64,000 bases of DNA, from contig NZ_FNMZ01000001.1 of the NCBI RefSeq assembly GCF_900106695.1, forward strand, positions 62,001 to 126,000, given 5' to 3'. The notes beneath the pieces are model-generated. The model ran no database searches. It saw only the letters and a list, made by a program, of their open reading frames with translations, and was not told the origin of the DNA. Shown here piece by piece: positions 38,142 to 47,167 of this stretch. The translations under genes and the position numbers were made by a program. Position 1 is the stretch's first letter. The number at the start of each line of letters is the position of its first letter. The DNA is from Albimonas donghaensis. GTDB taxonomy: Bacteria; Pseudomonadota; Alphaproteobacteria; Rhodobacterales; Rhodobacteraceae.

Positions 38142-39203
38142 TTGACGGATACGAACAGCGCGGCGGCGACGGGGAAGCTCCCGGCGGCGCCGCGCGCCCT
38201 GCGGGCGACGGCGAGCGCGCTCGTCTCGCTCGCGCTCACCTTCATCGGGCTCACCGCGATCACCTTCGTGATCGGGCGGGTGATGCCGGCGGATCCCGTG
38301 CTGGCCGTGGTCGGCGACCGGGCCTCCGAGGAAGCATATCAACGGGTGTTCCTGGAAATGGGGCTCGATCGCCCGATCTGGGAGCAGTACCTGACCTATC
38401 TCGGCCAGATCCTGACCGGGGATTTCGGCACCTCGATCATGACCACGCGGCCGGTGACGGAGGACATCCTCCGCTTCTTCCCCGCGACGCTGGAACTGGC
38501 GACGCTGGCCACGCTGATCGGCTGCGTCATCGGCATTCCGCTGGGCGTCTGGGCGGCGGTCAACCAGGGGCGCTGGATCGACCATTGCGCCCGCGTGCTG
38601 GGGCTGGCGGGCTATTCGGCGCCGGTGTTCTGGCTGGGCATGCTGGGGCTGCTGATCTTCTACGGCAATCTGGGCTGGGTCGCCGGGCCGGGGCGCATCG
38701 ACATCTACTACGACGGCCTGGTCGAGGACCCGACCGGCGTGATCCTGTTCGACGCCGCCTGGCATGGCGAATGGGAGATCTTCTGGAACGCGTTCAGCCA
38801 CCTGATCCTGCCGGCCGGGGTGCTGGGGCTTTATGCGCTGGCCTATATCGCGCGGATGACGCGCAGCTTCATGCTGGATCAGCTGGGGCAGGAATACGTG
38901 CTGGCGGCCCGGATCAAGGGCGCGTCGGAATTCTCGGTGATCTGGCGGCACGCCTTCCGCAACGTGCTGGTGCAGCTCATCACCATCATCGGCCTGACCT
39001 ACGCCTCGCTGCTGGAGGGCTCGGTGCTGACCGAGACCGTCTTCGCCTGGCCGGGGATCGGGCAATACATCACCACCTCGCTGTTCAACGCCGACATGAA
39101 CGCGGTGCTGGGCGGGACCGTGGTGGTGGGCATCTGTTTCGTGGGGATCAACATGCTCTCCGACCTGCTTTACCGCTTCGCCGATCCGCGGGCCCGGACA
39201 TGA
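38142..39203 (+). CDS. Peptide-type ABC transporter permease (DppB-like)
   Basis: A 353-residue inner-membrane permease with about six segments. DppB landmarks are RVMPADPVLAVVGDRAS near the start, MGLDRPIWEQYLTYLGQIL, and the coupling loop GQEYVLAARIKGASE followed by AFRNVLVQLITIIGLTYASLLEGSVLTETVF split over two stretches. A TTG start is used (no ATG or GTG fits before the first helix), 10 bp after the binding-protein stop. Pairs with the DppC-like permease next door. Confidence 0.88.
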   Translation: MTDTNSAAATGKLPAAPRALRATASALVSLALTFIGLTAITFVIGRVMPADPVLAVVGDRASEEAYQRVFLEMGLDRPIWEQYLTYLGQILTGDFGTSIMTTRPVTEDILRFFPATLELATLATLIGCVIGIPLGVWAAVNQGRWIDHCARVLGLAGYSAPVFWLGMLGLLIFYGNLGWVAGPGRIDIYYDGLVEDPTGVILFDAAWHGEWEIFWNAFSHLILPAGVLGLYALAYIARMTRSFMLDQLGQEYVLAARIKGASEFSVIWRHAFRNVLVQLITIIGLTYASLLEGSVLTETVFAWPGIGQYITTSLFNADMNAVLGGTVVVGICFVGINMLSDLLYRFADPRART

Positions 39204-39213
39204 GGACGCTGAC

Positions 39214-40140
39214 ATGAGCGCGGCCGCCGATCCGCAGGGCGCGGGGCTGCGCGCCTGGCTGCGCTCGCCCTCGCCGGCCTCGACCTGGCAGGCGCGGGCG
39301 CAGCGGGCCTATCTGGGATGGGTGGCCTTCCGGGCCAATCCCATCGCCATGGCGGGGCTGCTGATCGTGGTCGCCCTGGTGCTGGCGGCGATCTTCGCGC
39401 CGCTGCTGACCGGGTCGCGGGGGCTCGACCCCGACCTGCCCAACCGCCTGCTGCCGCCATCGGCCGAGCACTGGCTGGGCACCGACCAGCTGGGCCGGGA
39501 CATCTACGACCGGCTGATCTGGGGCTCGCGCGTCACGCTCTACATCGTGGGGCTGGTGTCGATCATCGTGGCGCCCATCGGGCTCGCGGTCGGCACGCTG
39601 GCGGGCTATGCGGGCGGCTGGGTGGACACGGTGCTGATGCGCATCGTGGACATCTTCCTCGCCTTCCCCCGCCTGATCCTGGCGCTGGCCTTCGTCGCGG
39701 CGCTGGGTCCGGGGCTGGAGAACGCAGTGCTCGCCATCGCGCTGACCACCTGGTCCCCCTACGCCCGCATCGCGCGGGCCGAGGTGCTGACCATCCGCAA
39801 GGCCGACTACATCGTGGCGGCCGAGGCGCAGGGCGCCTCCACCTGGCGGATCCTGCGCAAGCATGTGGTGCCGCTGTGCCTGGCCTCGGTCATCGTGCGG
39901 CTGACGCTGGACATGGCGGGGATCATCCTGACCGCCGCGGGGCTGGGCTTCCTCGGGCTCGGCGCCCAGCCGCCGCTGCCGGAATGGGGGGCGATGATCT
40001 CCACCGGCCGCGATTTCCTCTATGACCAGTGGTGGGTGCCCACCGCGCCGGGCGCCGCGATCTTCCTGGTCTCGCTCGGCTTCTGCCTGCTCGGCGACGG
40101 GCTGCGCGACGTCCTGGACCCGAGGAGCGGCGAGGCATGA
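39214..40140 (+). CDS. Peptide-type ABC transporter permease (DppC-like)
   Basis: A 308-residue inner-membrane permease. Typical features are LGTDQLGRDIYDRLIWGSRV, YAGGWVDTVLMRIVDIFLAFP, and the coupling loop RKADYIVAAEAQGAS followed by HVVPLCLASVIVR. ATG 39214 lies 10 bp after the previous stop, with GAGGACG upstream. Its stop overlaps the next ATPase start (ATGA). Forms the channel with the DppB-like protein. Confidence 0.9.
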   Translation: MSAAADPQGAGLRAWLRSPSPASTWQARAQRAYLGWVAFRANPIAMAGLLIVVALVLAAIFAPLLTGSRGLDPDLPNRLLPPSAEHWLGTDQLGRDIYDRLIWGSRVTLYIVGLVSIIVAPIGLAVGTLAGYAGGWVDTVLMRIVDIFLAFPRLILALAFVAALGPGLENAVLAIALTTWSPYARIARAEVLTIRKADYIVAAEAQGASTWRILRKHVVPLCLASVIVRLTLDMAGIILTAAGLGFLGLGAQPPLPEWGAMISTGRDFLYDQWWVPTAPGAAIFLVSLGFCLLGDGLRDVLDPRSGEA

Positions 40141-40985
40141 CCGAAGCCAGACTGCTTGAGGTCGAGGACCTCCGCGTCACCTTCCGCACGCCGCATGGGC
40201 CGGTCGAGGCCGTGCGCGGAGTGTCGTTCTCGCTGGGCCGCGAACGGCTGGGGATCGTGGGCGAGTCCGGCTCCGGCAAGTCCCAGACCGGGCGGGCGCT
40301 GCTGCGGCTCTCGGCCCGCAACGGGCGGGTGAGCGCGAAGAAGATGGTCTTCGACGGCATCGACCTGACCAACGCCTCGGAGCGGACCATGCGCCGGATC
40401 CGCGGCGCGCGGATCTCGATGATCATGCAGGACCCGCGCTATTCGCTGAACCCGGTGGTGAAGGTCGGCGACCAGATCGCCGAGGCCTATCGCATCCACA
40501 CCGGCGCCTCCGCCCGCAAGGCCCGCGACCGGGCGATGGAGATGCTGGAGACGGTGCGCATCCGGGAGGCCGGGAAGGTCTATGACCTCTACCCCCACCA
40601 GGTCTCCGGCGGGATGGGGCAGCGGGTGATGATCGCCATGATGCTGATCCCGGAACCCGACGTGCTGATCGCGGACGAGCCGACCTCGGCGCTCGACGTC
40701 ACGGTGCAGATGCAGGTGCTGGCGCTGCTCGACGACATGGTGCGGGAACGGGGGATGGGGCTGGTGCTGATCTCGCACGACCTGAACCTGGTGGCCTCGT
40801 TCTGCGACCGGGTGATGGTGATGTATGGCGGCCGGGTGATGGAGGTGCTGGAGGCCGGGCGCCTGCATGAGGCGCAGCACCCCTATACCCGCGGGCTGCT
40901 GAACTGCCTGCCCTCGCTGGAACATCCGCAGCACATGCTGCCGGTGCTGACCCGCGACGCCGGCTGGCTGGAGGAGGCCCGATGA
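40137..40985 (+). CDS. Peptide-type ABC ATPase (DppD-like)
   Basis: A 282-residue ATPase with Walker A GESGSGKSQ (about 42-50; the usual final Thr/Ser is followed by Gln here as in other DppD proteins), Q-loop IMQDPRYSLNPVVKVG, signature VSGGMGQRVMIAM, Walker B VLIADEPTSALD and switch SHDL. It ends HPYTRGLLNCLPSL, the oligopeptide-ATPase C-terminal motif. Start and stop both overlap neighbours by four bases. Confidence 0.9.
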   Translation: MTEARLLEVEDLRVTFRTPHGPVEAVRGVSFSLGRERLGIVGESGSGKSQTGRALLRLSARNGRVSAKKMVFDGIDLTNASERTMRRIRGARISMIMQDPRYSLNPVVKVGDQIAEAYRIHTGASARKARDRAMEMLETVRIREAGKVYDLYPHQVSGGMGQRVMIAMMLIPEPDVLIADEPTSALDVTVQMQVLALLDDMVRERGMGLVLISHDLNLVASFCDRVMVMYGGRVMEVLEAGRLHEAQHPYTRGLLNCLPSLEHPQHMLPVLTRDAGWLEEAR

Positions 40986-41758
40986 TCGAGGTCGAGAACC
41001 TGACCGTCGAATTCGGCCGCGGCGCCGCCACGGTGCGGGCGGTGCGCGGGGTCTCCTTCACGGTGGCCCAGGGCGAATCCTACGGGCTGGTGGGCGAGAG
41101 CGGCTCGGGCAAGTCCACGGTCCTGCGCGCCATCGCCCGCATCAATCCGGAGTTCGGCGGGACGATCCGGGTGAATGGCACGCCGCTGACCTCGAAGCGC
41201 AGCCGGGACGAGGCGCGGCGGATGCAGATGGTGTTCCAGGACCCCTACGGCGCCCTGCACCCGCGCCACACCGTCGACGCCATCCTGCGCGAGCCGCTGG
41301 AGATCCACCGCGTCGGCGACAAGGATCGGCGGATCAAGGCGGCGCTGTCGGATGTGGGGCTGGGGCCGGAATTCCGTTTCCGCTACCCGCACCAGATCTC
41401 CGGCGGCCAGCGTCAGCGCATCGCGGTGGCCCGCGCCCTGATCCTGGAACCCGAAATCCTGCTGCTGGACGAGCCGACCAGCGCGCTCGACGTCTCGGTG
41501 CAGGCGGAGGTGCTGAACCTGCTCAAGCGCCTGCAGCGGGAGCGGGGGCTGACCTATCTGATGGTCTCCCACAACCTCGCCGTGGTGGCGCATATCTGCG
41601 AACGGGTGGCGGTGATGAACCGGGGCAGGGTGGTGGAGGAGCTGACCGCCTCCACCCTGCGCGGCGGCGAGCCGGCGGAGGCCTATACCCGCCAGCTGGT
41701 CTCGGCCACCGAGGGTTACGACCGCGAGGCGGTGCGGGGATATGTGACCTACGAGTAG
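40982..41758 (+). CDS. Peptide-type ABC ATPase (DppF-like)
   Basis: A 258-residue ATPase with Walker A GESGSGKST, Q-loop MVFQDPYGALHPRHTVDAI, signature ISGGQRQRI, Walker B LLLDEPTSALD and switch SHNLAVVAHI. It closes the five-gene importer operon. A GC-rich hairpin lies 45 bp downstream. Slightly short compared with DppF proteins that carry a full C-terminal zinc-like extension. Confidence 0.9.
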   Translation: MIEVENLTVEFGRGAATVRAVRGVSFTVAQGESYGLVGESGSGKSTVLRAIARINPEFGGTIRVNGTPLTSKRSRDEARRMQMVFQDPYGALHPRHTVDAILREPLEIHRVGDKDRRIKAALSDVGLGPEFRFRYPHQISGGQRQRIAVARALILEPEILLLDEPTSALDVSVQAEVLNLLKRLQRERGLTYLMVSHNLAVVAHICERVAVMNRGRVVEELTASTLRGGEPAEAYTRQLVSATEGYDREAVRGYVTYE

Positions 41759-41803
41759 GCGGGCGAACAGGCGGGCGGGGGCGCGCGGTCTGACGGGGGC
41801 GGG

Positions 41804-41851
41804 GGCGCCCGCCGGCTCCGGCCCCGCTGCGCGGGCGGGCTGGCGGGCGCC
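41804..41851 (+). terminator. 10-bp hairpin ending the peptide ABC operon
   Basis: GGCGCCCGCC (41804-41813) pairs exactly with GGCGGGCGCC (41842-41851); an inner CCCGC-TGC-GCGGG stem fills the loop. It lies 45 bp after the last ATPase gene and before the MarR gene. No T-tract. Confidence 0.55.
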
Positions 41852-41875
41852 GCGCGCTTGGCCTAAAATTCAGCG

Positions 41876-42310
41876 ATGAGCTTCGACCCAGACCACCAGG
41901 CCGAGACCCTGCGCGGGGCCATCGGCGCCCTTTCGCAGCGGTTCAAGTCGGCCGAGGCCCAGCTTTCCGCGGGCCGGCCGTTGAACCCGCTGGACATGCA
42001 GATCCTGCTGTTCGTGGCCGAACGCCCCGGCTGCGGGCCCTCGGACCTCGCCCGGGGGCTGGGGGCCGCCGCGACCACCATTTCCTCGGCGACCGACCGG
42101 CTGCACCGGCAGGGGCTGCTGGCCCGCGACCGGCCGGAGCAGGACCGGCGCGCCATCCGGCTGAGCCTCAGTCCGGCGGGGCGGGACTATGCGGAGGCGT
42201 TGCTGGCCGTGCAGCGCGAGCATTGCCGGCAGATGCTCGACCGGCTCGATCCGGAGGAGCAGGCGACCTTCCTGCGTATTTTTACGAAACTCGCATCATT
42301 CGAACTTTGA
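41876..42310 (+). CDS. MarR-family transcriptional regulator
   Basis: A 144-residue winged-helix regulator. The DNA-binding core is PSDLARGLGAAATTISSATD (recognition helix) followed by the wing LLARDRPEQDRRAIRLSLS. MarR proteins dimerise on short palindromes and release DNA on binding small phenolics or after oxidation. It is followed by a short-chain dehydrogenase on the same strand, and a 20-bp inverted repeat lies at its stop codon. Likely controls that gene or itself. Confidence 0.87.
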   Translation: MSFDPDHQAETLRGAIGALSQRFKSAEAQLSAGRPLNPLDMQILLFVAERPGCGPSDLARGLGAAATTISSATDRLHRQGLLARDRPEQDRRAIRLSLSPAGRDYAEALLAVQREHCRQMLDRLDPEEQATFLRIFTKLASFEL

Positions 42311-42329
42311 ATACTGCGAATCTCGTATT
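42310..42329 (+). promoter_or_regulatory. Candidate MarR operator upstream of the dehydrogenase
   Basis: AATAC (42310-42314) and GTATT (42325-42329) form an inverted repeat with a 10-bp spacer in an AT-rich patch between the MarR stop and the dehydrogenase start (42368). Size and position fit a MarR site. Confidence 0.4.
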
Positions 42330-42367
42330 ACATTCCCTCTCGCCCCAACGGTCGAAAGGGACCCGAG

Positions 42368-43411
42368 ATGACCTGTCTGCATGTGCTCACCGGCGCCACT
42401 TCCGGACTTGGACTGGCCGCCGCAAGGCGGCTGGCGGAACGGACCGGCGACCGGATCCTCGTCGGCGCGCGGGCCCCGGACCGGGCCGTGGCGCTGCGGG
42501 CCGCGGTCCCGGCCGATCGGCTGGAGATCCTGCCGCTCGACACCGGCTCGCGCCGGTCGGTGCACGCCTTCGTCGCGGAGGCGCGGGCGCGGGTGCGGGC
42601 GGGGGAAAGCGGGCGGGGCGACGTGGCCTCGGTCCTGTGCATCGCCGGCGCGCAGGCGCTGGGGCCGCAGGAATTCACCGAGGACGGGATAGACGCCGTG
42701 TTCGCCGCCAATGCGCTGGGCCATGTGGCGCTGGTCGACGGGCTTCGGGACCTGCTGGCGCCAGGCGCGGCGGTGGTCACCACGGGCAGCGGCACCCATG
42801 ATCCGGCGAACCGGCTGGCGGCCCGGGCGGGGTTCCGGGGGGCCGTCTACCGGGATGCGCGCGCTGCGGCGCTGGGGCGCGACAGTGCGGGGGACGACAG
42901 GGCGGGGGATGACGAGATGGGGGAAGAAGACGGGGGGCGCGACGCGCTTGGGCGGGCGCTCGATCGCTACGCGACCTCGAAGCTCTGCGCCATCTACCAC
43001 GCCGCCGCCGCCTCGGGGGAGCCGGGCTTCGCTGGCGCGCGCCTGGCCTGTTTCGACCCGGGGCTGATGCCGGGCACCGGACTTGCGCGGGACCGCGGCC
43101 CGACGCTGCGCTTCGCCTGGCGGCGGGTGATGCCGCTTTTGCGCCACGCGGTCGAGGGGGTCAGTTCGGCCGAGCGCTCGGCCCGGGCGCTGGTCGACGG
43201 GCTGGTGCTGGGCGGGATGACCTTCGCCTCGGGCGACTGCGTGGAATTCACCGGCCGGCCGGCGCCGATCAGCGCCCAGGCCGCGGACCGCGCCGCCGCC
43301 GCGCGCTTCCTGGCCGAGGCGCGGACGCTCTGGCCGGCGCCGCCCGCGATGGAGGCCGGGCCCCCGTCCGCGAGCCCGCTCCCCTCCGCGCCCCGCCTCA
43401 GGACGGGATGA
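42368..43411 (+). CDS. Short-chain dehydrogenase/reductase, protochlorophyllide-reductase-like
   Basis: A 347-residue NAD(P)-dependent oxidoreductase. TGATSGLGLAAARRLAE (about 8-24) is the Rossmann motif, NALGHVALVDGL the NAG-type helix, a Ser in TTGSGTHDP, and YATSK near 199-203 the catalytic Tyr/Lys. The length and substrate-region layout resemble the protochlorophyllide-reductase/retinol-dehydrogenase group. An acidic insert (about 172-190) rich in Gly/Asp/Glu is unusual. Follows the MarR gene and probably responds to it. Its 3' end overlaps the convergent OpgD-like gene by 14 bp. Substrate unknown. Confidence 0.82.
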   Translation: MTCLHVLTGATSGLGLAAARRLAERTGDRILVGARAPDRAVALRAAVPADRLEILPLDTGSRRSVHAFVAEARARVRAGESGRGDVASVLCIAGAQALGPQEFTEDGIDAVFAANALGHVALVDGLRDLLAPGAAVVTTGSGTHDPANRLAARAGFRGAVYRDARAAALGRDSAGDDRAGDDEMGEEDGGRDALGRALDRYATSKLCAIYHAAAASGEPGFAGARLACFDPGLMPGTGLARDRGPTLRFAWRRVMPLLRHAVEGVSSAERSARALVDGLVLGGMTFASGDCVEFTGRPAPISAQAADRAAAARFLAEARTLWPAPPAMEAGPPSASPLPSAPRLRTG

Positions 43412-44996
43412 GGTTGGCGCGGCGGAACTGGTAGGTCCAGGTTTCGGTCAGCGGTTCGCCGTCCAGCGCCATGTACATGCGCAGCTCCGCCACCTCCTCC
43501 GGCCCGATCTCCAGGTCGAAGAAGGCCCGCCACACGTTCCCGCCCGGCACCGGCTCCACGAAGGTCCGCACGATGCGGCCGGCGGAGGTCGAGGCCACGA
43601 CCTCCGGCATCACGCCGTAGGGGATCCGGGTCAGCACTTCGGGCCGGTCGAATTCCACCGCGATCTTCCAGGTGTTCTCGGGCCGCGCATGGCCCGGCTG
43701 CCCGCCCCGACCGATGCGGGTGGAGACGGTCTGCGCGATGTTGGTCGCGGGGTCGGGATGCCCGTCCTTCCAGTGCAGCTTGTAGTGCAGCCGCCAGGCG
43801 GACCCCGCCTTCGCCGGCCGCTCCGGCACCCAGAAGGCGCCGATATTGTCGTGGATCTCGTCGTTGGTCGGGATCTCCAGCAACTGCACCGCGCCGCGGC
43901 CCAGCGGCGCGATCGGCTCCACCCACAGGCTCGGGCGACGCTCGTAGAACACGCCGTCGCGGTAATGGTCGAAGTTCCGGTCCCGCTGCATCAGCCCGAA
44001 GCCGCGCGGGTTCTCCGCCCCGAAGGCCGAGACCTGCGTGGCCACCGGGTTGTTGAGCGGCCTCCAAAGCCGCTCCCCGTTCTCCATCCACAGTTCCAGC
44101 CCGTCACTGTCATGCACTTCGCCGCGCCAGTCGAAGGCGCGTTCACGGCCGTATTCGCCGTACCAGAACATCGAGGTCAGGGGCGCGAGGCAGAGCCGCG
44201 CCACGTCCCGGCGCAGGAACAGCTGCGCCTCGACCTCCATTTCCACCCCCCGCGCGCGATCGCGGCCGCGCAGCACGGTGAAGCGGAAGGCGCCGGTGAT
44301 CGAGGGGCCGTCGAGCAGGGCGTGGACGGTGACCGGAGCCTCCGGGTCCTCGCCCTGTTCGATGTAGAATTCGGTGAAGTCGGGGAACTCCTCCGGCATG
44401 TCGGGCAGGGCGGGGTTGATCGCCGCGCCGCGGGCCGAGAGCCCGTATTGCCCCGACGCCCCGATGGCCCGCAGGTAGGAGGCGCCGAGAAAGGCCAGCC
44501 AGTCCTGCGTCTCCCAGTCCTCGGCGCCGGAGAATTCCTGGAACCGGAAGCCTGCGAAGCCGCTGTCGGCGGGGAGCTTTCGGGCGGGATTATCCTCGGG
44601 CATCTCGAACAGGGACTGGTCGTAGGGGAATTCGGTGGCCTGGCCGTCGGCGACCATGTGCATCTTCACCGACTTCTGGAAATACTGGCCGAGGTGAAAG
44701 AAGGTCACCGGATAGGCGCCGGTCTCGGCGAAGGGGGCCTTGTCGGTGCGGTAGCGGATTTCGCCCCATCTGGCGTAGTCGATGGCGGCGGTGACCTCGG
44801 GCATCGGCGTGTAGGGCGCGCGATAGGCGACGCGGCAGGCGTCCTCGGCCCGGACGATCAGGCTGTCGAAGTCGAAGGCGAAGGGTTCGGGGGGCGGCGC
44901 GGCGGTCTGCTGGGCGAAGGCGCGGCCCGAGGGGGCGGCGGCGAGCGCGCCGAAGGCGGCGGCGGTTCCGAGCAGGCGCCGGCGGCTGACGAACAT
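43398..44996 (-). CDS. opgD: Periplasmic glucan biosynthesis protein, OpgD/MdoD-like
   Basis: A 532-residue exported protein with a twin-arginine signal (MFVSRRRLLGTAAAFGALAA), the hallmark separating OpgD from Sec-exported OpgG. The MdoG-family beta-sandwich is evident from FDFDSLIVRAEDACRVAYRAP, PFAETGAYPVTFFHLGQYFQ, SMFWYGEYGRERAFDWRGEV, DGLELWMENGERLWRPLNNP and NFDHYRDGVFYERRPSLWVE. These proteins shape osmoregulated periplasmic glucans. No glucan synthase (opgH) lies in this window. ATG 44996 starts the signal; the frame extends upstream without coding character. Confidence 0.88.
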   Translation of the reverse strand: MFVSRRRLLGTAAAFGALAAAPSGRAFAQQTAAPPPEPFAFDFDSLIVRAEDACRVAYRAPYTPMPEVTAAIDYARWGEIRYRTDKAPFAETGAYPVTFFHLGQYFQKSVKMHMVADGQATEFPYDQSLFEMPEDNPARKLPADSGFAGFRFQEFSGAEDWETQDWLAFLGASYLRAIGASGQYGLSARGAAINPALPDMPEEFPDFTEFYIEQGEDPEAPVTVHALLDGPSITGAFRFTVLRGRDRARGVEMEVEAQLFLRRDVARLCLAPLTSMFWYGEYGRERAFDWRGEVHDSDGLELWMENGERLWRPLNNPVATQVSAFGAENPRGFGLMQRDRNFDHYRDGVFYERRPSLWVEPIAPLGRGAVQLLEIPTNDEIHDNIGAFWVPERPAKAGSAWRLHYKLHWKDGHPDPATNIAQTVSTRIGRGGQPGHARPENTWKIAVEFDRPEVLTRIPYGVMPEVVASTSAGRIVRTFVEPVPGGNVWRAFFDLEIGPEEVAELRMYMALDGEPLTETWTYQFRRANLIPS

Positions 44997-45156
44997 ATTT
45001 GGACCTCGTCCTGGCTGTCTGGGGCGGGTCGGCGCCTGCGCGCCGGTCGTCTCGCCCCTTCGAGATAAGCGCCGCGACCGGCTCGGCAAGATGCGGCGCA
45101 TTCGCTTGCGCCCCCCGTTCGGCCGCCGGAGCGCCCGTCGCCCGCGCGCCCAGGCG

Positions 45157-45612
45157 TCAGCGCGGCCCGGCCATCGCGGAGGCGCCCGGAGGACCCGCGC
45201 CCAGCAACAGCTCCAGCGTGCCGGGACGGGCCCGCAGGACCTCCGCCAGGGTGAAGCGGTCGAGCGAGGCGTAGAAGGCGTTCTCCGCCTCCCGCAGCGC
45301 CCGCACCAGGCCGCAGCTTCCGCGCAGCAGGCAGGCGGAGCAGTCCACCATCGGGCCGTCGTTCTCCATCAGGCGCACGATCTCTCCGACCCGGATCTCG
45401 GCGCCCGGCCGGGCCAGGGCCACGCCTCCGCTGCGCCCGCGCACGGATCGCAGGACGCCGCCGTCGACCAGCATGTTGACGACCTTCATCAGATTGCTCT
45501 GCGACAGGTCATGGGCGCGCGCGATCTCGGCGATGGGCGCGAGCCGGCCTTCATGCGCCGCGAGATACAGCGCGGCGCGGAGCGCGTAGTCCGAAAAGCG
45601 CGAAAGGCGCAT
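45157..45612 (-). CDS. Rrf2-family regulator with Cys motif (NsrR-like)
   Basis: A 151-residue winged-helix regulator starting MRLSRFSDYALRAALYLAAH. HTH: ARAHDLSQSNLMKVVNMLVD. Three Cys (91, 94, 100) in DCSACLLRGSCGL could bind an iron-sulfur cluster, as in NsrR/IscR-type sensors of nitric oxide or cluster status. The spacing differs slightly from classical NsrR (91-94-100 here), so the sensed signal is uncertain. The start at 45612 gives the conserved N-terminus. It stands alone downstream of the TRAP operon on the same strand, separated by a terminator-like hairpin. Confidence 0.8.
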   Translation of the reverse strand: MRLSRFSDYALRAALYLAAHEGRLAPIAEIARAHDLSQSNLMKVVNMLVDGGVLRSVRGRSGGVALARPGAEIRVGEIVRLMENDGPMVDCSACLLRGSCGLVRALREAENAFYASLDRFTLAEVLRARPGTLELLLGAGPPGASAMAGPR

Positions 45613-45650
45613 GGCGATGTTCCTGAAACCGGGCCCGCGGATTAAAGACG

Positions 45651-45685
45651 AAGGGAGCCCCCGAAGCAATGTCGGAGGCCCCCTT
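45651..45685 (-). terminator. Rho-independent-type terminator after the TRAP operon
   Basis: A 14-bp stem (12 of 14 paired; arms 45651-45664 and 45672-45685, loop AGCAATG). Read on the minus strand, the CTCCCTT arm is followed by CGTCTTTAAT, a modest U-tract. It lies 90 bp past the DctM stop and upstream of the Rrf2 gene. Confidence 0.6.
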
Positions 45686-45774
45686 GCGCGGCGCGCGTGA
45701 CGAACGGGTCCCGGGCCGTGGCCCGCGGGCGTCGGAGCGCGGCGGCCCCGTTCGTCTCAGTCCACCCGTCGGTC

Positions 45775-47061
45775 TCAGTCCATCAGTGAGGGCAGCCAGG
45801 TGCTGAGTTCGGGCACCAGGAACAGCAGCCCGATCACCACGATCTCGCCCAGGATGAAGGGCGCGACGCCGCGGAACCCGTTCTCGATCCGCGATCCCGC
45901 CGCCCCGCAGGCGACGAAGACGTTCATGCCCAGAGGCGGCGTCACCAGCCCGATCTCGGCGGTCTTGGTCATGATGATGCCGAACCAGATCGGGTCGTAG
46001 CCCAGGCTCATCACCAGCGGGAAGGTCAGCGGCAAGGTCAGGATGGTGATGGCGATCTGGTCGATGAAGAAGCCCAGCACGATGTAGATGCCGATGATCA
46101 CCAGCATCACGCCCCAGCGCGGCAGGGGCAGGTCGCCGACGGCCTCCACCAGGGTCTGGGGGATCTGCGCGATGGCCAGGAAATAGCCGAAGATCATCGC
46201 GCCGATGATGATGGTGAAGATCATGCAGGTCGCGCGCAGGGTGGCGGTCAGGGCGTCGTTCATGCCCGCCCAGCGCAGCCCCCCGATCAGGGTGGAGATC
46301 ACCAGCGCCCCCAGCGCGCCGACCGCCGCGGCCTCGGTCGCGGTGATGGCGCCGGAATAGATCCCGCCCAGCACCAGGAACACCAGCACCAGCGCCGGCC
46401 AGACGCGGGGCAGGGCCTCCATCCGCGCCTTCATCGGAAAACGCTCGGTGGCCGGCGCGATCTCGGGCCGGCGGCGCACGAGGATCTGGATGACGATCAG
46501 GTAGCCCGCCACGGTGATCAGGCCGGGGATGATGCCGGCCAGGAACAGCTTGCCGATCGAGGTCTCGGTCAACACCCCGAACAGGATCAGCGCCAGGCTG
46601 GGCGGGATCATGATCGACAGCGTGCCGCCGATGGCGATGACGCCCAGCGCGAAGCTCTCGTCATAGCCGTAGCGGCGCATCTCGGGCATCGAGATCCGCG
46701 ACATGGCCGCGGCGGCGGCGGTGGACGACCCCGACAGCACCGCGAAGCCGACATTGGCCGCGATGGCGGCCATGGCGAGGCCGCCGCGGATATGGCCCAG
46801 GCACAGATAGGCCAGCCGGTAGAGGTCGCGCACCACCGAGCCGCGGGCCAGCAGTTCCGCCATCAGGATGAACAGCGGCACCGTGGACAGCAGGAAATGC
46901 GCGGCGGTGCGGTAGGGCGTGGTCTGCAACACCCCCAGCATCGGCGTGAAGCCGATCTGGCTGAGCACGCCCAGCGCGCCGGTGACGCCCAGCGCGAAGG
47001 CGATGGGCATGCCCAGCGCGATCAGGACGAGCAGGAGAATGAGAACGGCGGCGGCGAGCAT
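45775..47061 (-). CDS. TRAP transporter large membrane subunit (DctM-like)
   Basis: A 428-residue inner-membrane protein with about 12-13 hydrophobic segments. DctM landmarks are LALGMPIAFALGVTGALG, HFLLSTVPLFILMAELLA, GSSTAAAAAMSRISMPEMRRYGYDESFALG and IIPGLITVAGYL (each a separate stretch). It is the sodium-coupled transport channel of a tripartite (binding-protein-dependent) system for organic acids. Last gene of a minus-strand operon whose other members include acyl-CoA enzymes. Confidence 0.92.
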   Translation of the reverse strand: MLAAAVLILLLVLIALGMPIAFALGVTGALGVLSQIGFTPMLGVLQTTPYRTAAHFLLSTVPLFILMAELLARGSVVRDLYRLAYLCLGHIRGGLAMAAIAANVGFAVLSGSSTAAAAAMSRISMPEMRRYGYDESFALGVIAIGGTLSIMIPPSLALILFGVLTETSIGKLFLAGIIPGLITVAGYLIVIQILVRRRPEIAPATERFPMKARMEALPRVWPALVLVFLVLGGIYSGAITATEAAAVGALGALVISTLIGGLRWAGMNDALTATLRATCMIFTIIIGAMIFGYFLAIAQIPQTLVEAVGDLPLPRWGVMLVIIGIYIVLGFFIDQIAITILTLPLTFPLVMSLGYDPIWFGIIMTKTAEIGLVTPPLGMNVFVACGAAGSRIENGFRGVAPFILGEIVVIGLLFLVPELSTWLPSLMD

Positions 47062-47167
47062 CGGCGGGTCCTGCGATGAAGTCGGAACATGGCCCGGCGC
47101 GCCCGTCAGGGGCGCGGCGCGGCGGGGGCGTGGGGTGGGGGCCGGGCGGCCCGGCGCTCAGCGCGCG

